Part shown: piece by piece, positions 32,168 to 34,822 of the stretch
Position numbering within the stretch: position 1 is the first letter of the stretch
How the letters are laid out: the number at the start of each line of letters is the position of its first letter
Assembly (NCBI RefSeq): GCF_039539445.1
Contig: NZ_BAABDD010000040.1
Coordinates: forward strand, 1 to 34,822
DNA: 34,822 nt
Reading direction: 5' to 3'
From: Salinactinospora qingdaonensis
Lineage (GTDB): Bacteria > Actinomycetota > Actinomycetes > Streptosporangiales > Streptosporangiaceae
Translations under genes and position numbers: made by a program
The notes under the pieces: model-generated
Database searches by the model: none
Told to the model about the DNA's origin: nothing
What the model saw: only the letters and a program-made list of their open reading frames with translations

Positions 32168-32629
32168 TCATCCAGACTGTCCGAAGACCTCGTCATGACG
32201 CTCGGTCATGACCTGCTCGACGCGGTCGTGGTGCTCGGGGCACCGCTGCTCGACGTAGGCGAGCGTCATCTCCTCCATCGAGGCGGCGGCGTCGGTAGCC
32301 GCCGTGCCGTCACCGGCCCTGGTGACGTTACGCAACGCCATCACCAGCGTGTTCATGGCTCCCGATCCCGAACCGTCACCCTCGTCACCGGACTCAGCCG
32401 ACTCATCGGCGACCGCGCACACGCTGAAGACGCTCTCCCACACCTTGGTGCGCTGCTCCTGCGAGAGCGCCTCCCACCAGTCGTCACCAGCCATGATCTC
32501 GGCGACCACGCTTGAGTAGGGGGCCGAATCCTGCGACTCCGCGGCAGAGGCCGACTCGCTCTGCGGGACGGCGCCGGAACATCCAGCAGCAAACAGACAC
32601 AAAAGAACAAAAACGACAGATCGTCGCAT
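32168..32629 (-). CDS. Small lipoprotein, paralogue 2
   Basis: A 153-residue lipoprotein. The signal MRRSVVFVLLCLFAAGC has lipidated Cys at 17, then a Ser/Glu/Ala-rich linker. The folded part matches paralogue 1: GDDWWEALS, FSVCAVA, MALRNVTR, YVEQRCPEH and a tail ending VFGQSG. The two conserved cysteines are again present. Function is unknown; both should sit on the outer face of the cell membrane. The ATG follows AAGGAGCTGAT. The sequence before it (CCCCCAGTTTAAGGAGCTG) closely matches the leader of the other gene, and a TATGCT -10-like hexamer lies within an AGCGG/CCGCT dyad further upstream. Confidence 0.82.
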   Translation of the reverse strand: MRRSVVFVLLCLFAAGCSGAVPQSESASAAESQDSAPYSSVVAEIMAGDDWWEALSQEQRTKVWESVFSVCAVADESAESGDEGDGSGSGAMNTLVMALRNVTRAGDGTAATDAAASMEEMTLAYVEQRCPEHHDRVEQVMTERHDEVFGQSG

Positions 32630-33209
32630 ATCAGCTCCTTAAACTGGGGGATGAGGAGAAAGATTGAAGCGGCAGCATACCGCTCACACCTCTCCACCGC
32701 CCCGTAGCGTAGAGCCGACCGGGCAGAGCCCCATAGAAGCTAACAAACCATACCGACGCCCCCAAAGGTAGCGATCGCACCTCCGGCTCAACCACCCGCG
32801 ATACACAACCGGCGGGACCGACGCTTCCCCACGCCGGTCCCGCCGTTATCCCGCATCCGCCTGAATTGGGACGATTCTGAGCCTAGCCCGCCCCTGTGAC
32901 ATTCCCACGCCGCGACGACCGACTAGCCGGCGCGGGCCGGGCCCGGAGAGGCGGGCCGCAACAGGAAGCCCCCACAGCCCCCAGTCGTCCGAAAAACAGA
33001 CCCTAAGCCGCCCCCGGAGATGGCCGCGGTCAGCGACGCCGATTCGCACTATTCGCCGCCGCCCTGCCTCCCTCCCGCCCGCCCAAACACGCTCCACCAG
33101 TCCGACATCTGCGGCATTTCACAGCCCTCGCGGGGTAGGCGGAGTTCGCGGCTGAGCACTGTCCGCCCCCATGCCCCGGCATGGGCCTGTACTGCCACTT
33201 CCTTGGAAT

Positions 33210-33221
33210 CCGACCGGTCGG
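33210..33221. promoter_or_regulatory. Perfect palindrome CCGACCGGTCGG at the hydrolase promoter
   Basis: A 12-bp perfect palindrome abuts TATATT (33222-33227), the likely -10. A repressor bound here would block the promoter. The sequence has the character of TetR-family operators (ACCGACCGGTCGGT-like). No such regulator gene is in the window. Confidence 0.55.
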
Positions 33222-33236
33222 TATATTGAATGCCTT

Positions 33237-33258
33237 CGGGCTGCGGCATCGCAGCCCG
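33237..33258 (+). promoter_or_regulatory. Hairpin in the leader of the serine hydrolase mRNA
   Basis: Perfect 9-bp arms CGGGCTGCG (33237-33245) and CGCAGCCCG (33250-33258) surround a GCAT loop, 26 bases before the ATG. There is no T-run, so it is more likely to affect stability or translation than to terminate. Confidence 0.5.
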
Positions 33259-33284
33259 AGACTCCGGCGGACTATGGAGGACTC

Positions 33285-34451
33285 ATGCCCGACACCGAGC
33301 CTCACGTTCACGGCCACTGCGACGCCCGCTTCACGGCGGTGCGTACGGCGTTCGAGGAGAACTTCCGCGACCGAGACGAACTCGGCGCCGCGGTCACTAT
33401 CACCATCGACGGCACGACCGTGGTCGATATGTGGGGTGGGTGGGCCGACGCGGCACAGACCCGCCCCTGGGAGCGCGACACGCTGGTCAACGTGTGGTCG
33501 ACATCGAAGGGACCGGTGGGGCTGTGCGCCCACATCCTCGCCGACCGCGGGCTACTCGACCTCGACGCGCCGGTGGCCACCTACTGGCCCGAATTCGCCG
33601 CGTCCGGCAAGGAGAAGGTCCTCGTCCGGCATCTGCTGTCGCACCGCTCCGGTCTGGCGGGCCTGCATGAACCGCATTCGCTCGCGCAACTGTACGACTG
33701 GGACTACACCACCAGCCAACTCGCGGCAATGGAACCCTGGTGGGAGCCGGGGACACAGTCGGGGTACCACGCGCTGACCTACGGCCACCTGGTCGGGGAG
33801 GTCGTACGGCGCGTATCGGGACTGTCGCCCAGCGCCTTCCTGGAGCAGGAGGTGACAGGACCGCTCGGGATCGACTTCAGCATCGGCCTGCCGGAGAAGG
33901 ACGCCGGCCGGGCCGCCGAACTCGTGCGCTCCCCGGCCGTCGACAGTGAGGCACAAGCCGAACTCTTCAGCCAACTACCGCCGGTGGTACTGGCCTCGCT
34001 GGCCAACCCCGCCGTGGGCGCTGCCGAAGCCAACACGCCGGAGTGGCGGGCCGCCGAGATCCCCGCCGCCAACGGACACGGCACCGCGCGGGCCATCGCC
34101 GCACTGTACGGAATCTTCACGGGCCTGGGGTCCTACGACGGCCGTCGCCTCCTTTCCACCGACGCGGCCGAACGGGTACGCGAAGGGCAGGGCGCCTGCC
34201 TCGACCTGGTGCTCGGCCCCCTGACCGGGGCCGAGACGGAGAACGGTCTCGGAGTGTGGCTGAGCAGGCCGAACGGCTCCTATGGCCCGAACCCGCGGGC
34301 TTTCGGCCACGACGGCTTCGGCGGCTCCTGCGGACTGGCCGACCCAGAAGCAAGGGTGTCGCTGGGCTATGTGATGAACAGTATGGGTCCCTACATCTCC
34401 GACGCCCCCCGCAAGATGGCGCTGGTGGATGCCCTGTACAGCTCCCTCTAG
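33285..34451 (+). CDS. Serine hydrolase, beta-lactamase/esterase EstB-like family
   Basis: A 388-residue cytoplasmic serine hydrolase of the class C beta-lactamase/esterase fold. The catalytic SxxK is in NVWSTSKGPVG (nucleophile Ser about 70). The Tyr motif is in SGYHALTYGHLVGEVV, and the third motif is HDGFGGSCG near the C-terminus. There is no signal peptide, so a role as a secreted beta-lactamase is unlikely; relatives hydrolyse esters or small lactones. The ATG at 33285 follows ATGGAGGACTC. It is preceded by a palindromic operator and a leader hairpin. The CRISPR-like array begins about 48 bases after the stop. Confidence 0.9.
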   Translation: MPDTEPHVHGHCDARFTAVRTAFEENFRDRDELGAAVTITIDGTTVVDMWGGWADAAQTRPWERDTLVNVWSTSKGPVGLCAHILADRGLLDLDAPVATYWPEFAASGKEKVLVRHLLSHRSGLAGLHEPHSLAQLYDWDYTTSQLAAMEPWWEPGTQSGYHALTYGHLVGEVVRRVSGLSPSAFLEQEVTGPLGIDFSIGLPEKDAGRAAELVRSPAVDSEAQAELFSQLPPVVLASLANPAVGAAEANTPEWRAAEIPAANGHGTARAIAALYGIFTGLGSYDGRRLLSTDAAERVREGQGACLDLVLGPLTGAETENGLGVWLSRPNGSYGPNPRAFGHDGFGGSCGLADPEARVSLGYVMNSMGPYISDAPRKMALVDALYSSL

Positions 34452-34465
34452 CACCTTTCGGAGGA

Positions 34466-34497
34466 GGCTCGGGCGGCACGGTTCCCGGCCCCGAGCC
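34466..34497 (+). terminator. Probable terminator of the serine hydrolase gene
   Basis: Arms GGCTCGGG (34466-34473) and CCCGAGCC (34490-34497) start 14 bases after the stop. There is no T-run. It sits directly before the first repeat of the array. Confidence 0.55.
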
Positions 34498-34498
34498 A

Positions 34499-34822
34499 CG
34501 TCTCTCCACACGCACAGGGCTCGCTCGCGGCGACGAGCCGCCGCACTGGGTGGCAATATGTGCTCCCCACACGCGCGGGATCTGCCAGCCCTTTCGGTAG
34601 GCGTAGGCGCCCCATTCCGTGTGCTCCCCACACGCACGGGATCTGCTGGTAGTCCCGCCGCGGGTCCCGGACGTGTGCTCTCCGCACACACGGGACTTGC
34701 GGGACGTGTTGGATGGCACCGCTGGGGCGAGGGCTCGAAGGGCTCGTGCTTCCCATGTGGGACTTGCTGGCGTGACAGGGGCGAGGCAGCCGTGTCCCTA
34801 CTGGAGGCTCGTGCTTCCTATG
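34499..34822 (+). CRISPR. Degenerate CRISPR-like repeat array, type I-E-like, running off the window
   Basis: Repeat units begin near 34499, 34560, 34621, 34675, 34746 and 34811. The clearest units start GTGCTCCCCACACGC, then a CGGGATCTGC end (34560, 34621). The unit at 34675 reads GTGCTCTCCGCACACACGGG. The units at 34746 and 34811 read GTGCTTCCCATG and GTGCTTCCTATG. The first two intervals are 61 bases, the normal repeat-plus-spacer length of type I-E arrays. Later ones are about 54, 71 and 65. The sequences between repeats differ. Repeat style (GTGCTCCCC, a dyad, then GGGAT) matches actinobacterial I-E repeats. No cas genes are in the window. The array continues past the right edge. Confidence 0.65.

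Larger units (their letters stand above)
32630..33284. other. Long intergenic region before the serine hydrolase gene
   Basis: 655 bases between divergent genes. The left end is the paralogue 2 leader. The middle (32700-33180) shows no credible gene; a minus-strand frame at 32846-33097 is Arg/Gly-rich without motifs. The right end holds the palindrome at 33210-33221, a TATATT -10-like hexamer (33222-33227) and the leader hairpin at 33237-33258. Confidence 0.45.

Noticed and set aside
32846..33097. 83-codon minus-strand frame in the long intergenic region
   Set aside because: It is Arg/Gly-rich with no ribosome-binding site or motif; probably chance.
34117..34756. Minus-strand frames with CGEHT-like and GST-type repeated peptides
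   Set aside because: They are translations of the CRISPR-like repeats, a common misannotation, and partly antisense to the hydrolase gene.

Overview
The window reads as chromosome from a high-GC actinobacterium, most likely a member of the Nocardiopsaceae or a close relative. The evidence is the very high G+C content with long antisense shadow frames, GTG and TTG starts, rare TTA codons, two DUF574-type SAM-dependent methyltransferases, a CBM2-tailed secreted sugar oxidoreductase, a Uma2-family protein and an actinobacterial-type protein kinase fold. Genus assignment is inference.

Layout. The left edge (1-95) is the tail of an IS982-type transposase. It is followed by a strong terminator and a lone family-5 substrate-binding lipoprotein gene (minus). 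A long non-coding stretch leads to a cold-shock protein gene (plus). Then come central-metabolism genes: a short-type aconitase (minus), a two-EF-hand protein (plus), NADP-type glutamate dehydrogenase (minus) and an FdhF/YdeP-like molybdopterin oxidoreductase (plus). A Uma2 protein and the first DUF574 methyltransferase follow. At 12.4-14.4 kb a minus-strand gene encodes an unusual membrane protein: a cytoplasmic kinase fold that has lost its catalytic residues, one membrane helix, and an extracellular DsbA-like domain with CPYC. Next are a zinc alcohol/formaldehyde dehydrogenase (minus) and an MscS channel (plus). Two secreted proteins come after that (PQQ-type sugar dehydrogenase plus CBM2, and a small ricin-type lectin), then an unrecognised 257-residue protein and a single-chain transketolase (both minus), and the second DUF574 methyltransferase (plus).

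From 23.8 to 31.2 kb lies a compact divergent cluster. The minus-strand operon encodes a TctC-type binding lipoprotein, two Gfo/Idh/MocA oxidoreductases and an MFS transporter. The plus-strand arm encodes a D-2-hydroxyacid dehydrogenase and a DRE-TIM metallolyase/synthase. The shared AT-rich control region carries several operator-like inverted repeats. Together these look like an uptake-and-conversion pathway for a hydroxylated or carboxylated compound that I cannot name. It is the best candidate here for an undescribed pathway.

The right end has two paralogous small lipoproteins with matching leaders, then a serine beta-lactamase-like hydrolase behind a perfect 12-bp operator-like palindrome. 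The last 320 bases are a degenerate CRISPR-like repeat array, initially with the 61-base period typical of type I-E arrays, that runs off the window. A short dispersed repeat occurs twice (near 3.4 and 12.3 kb), and a TTAAYCGGTTAACCA element occurs twice (near 2.55 and 22.85 kb).
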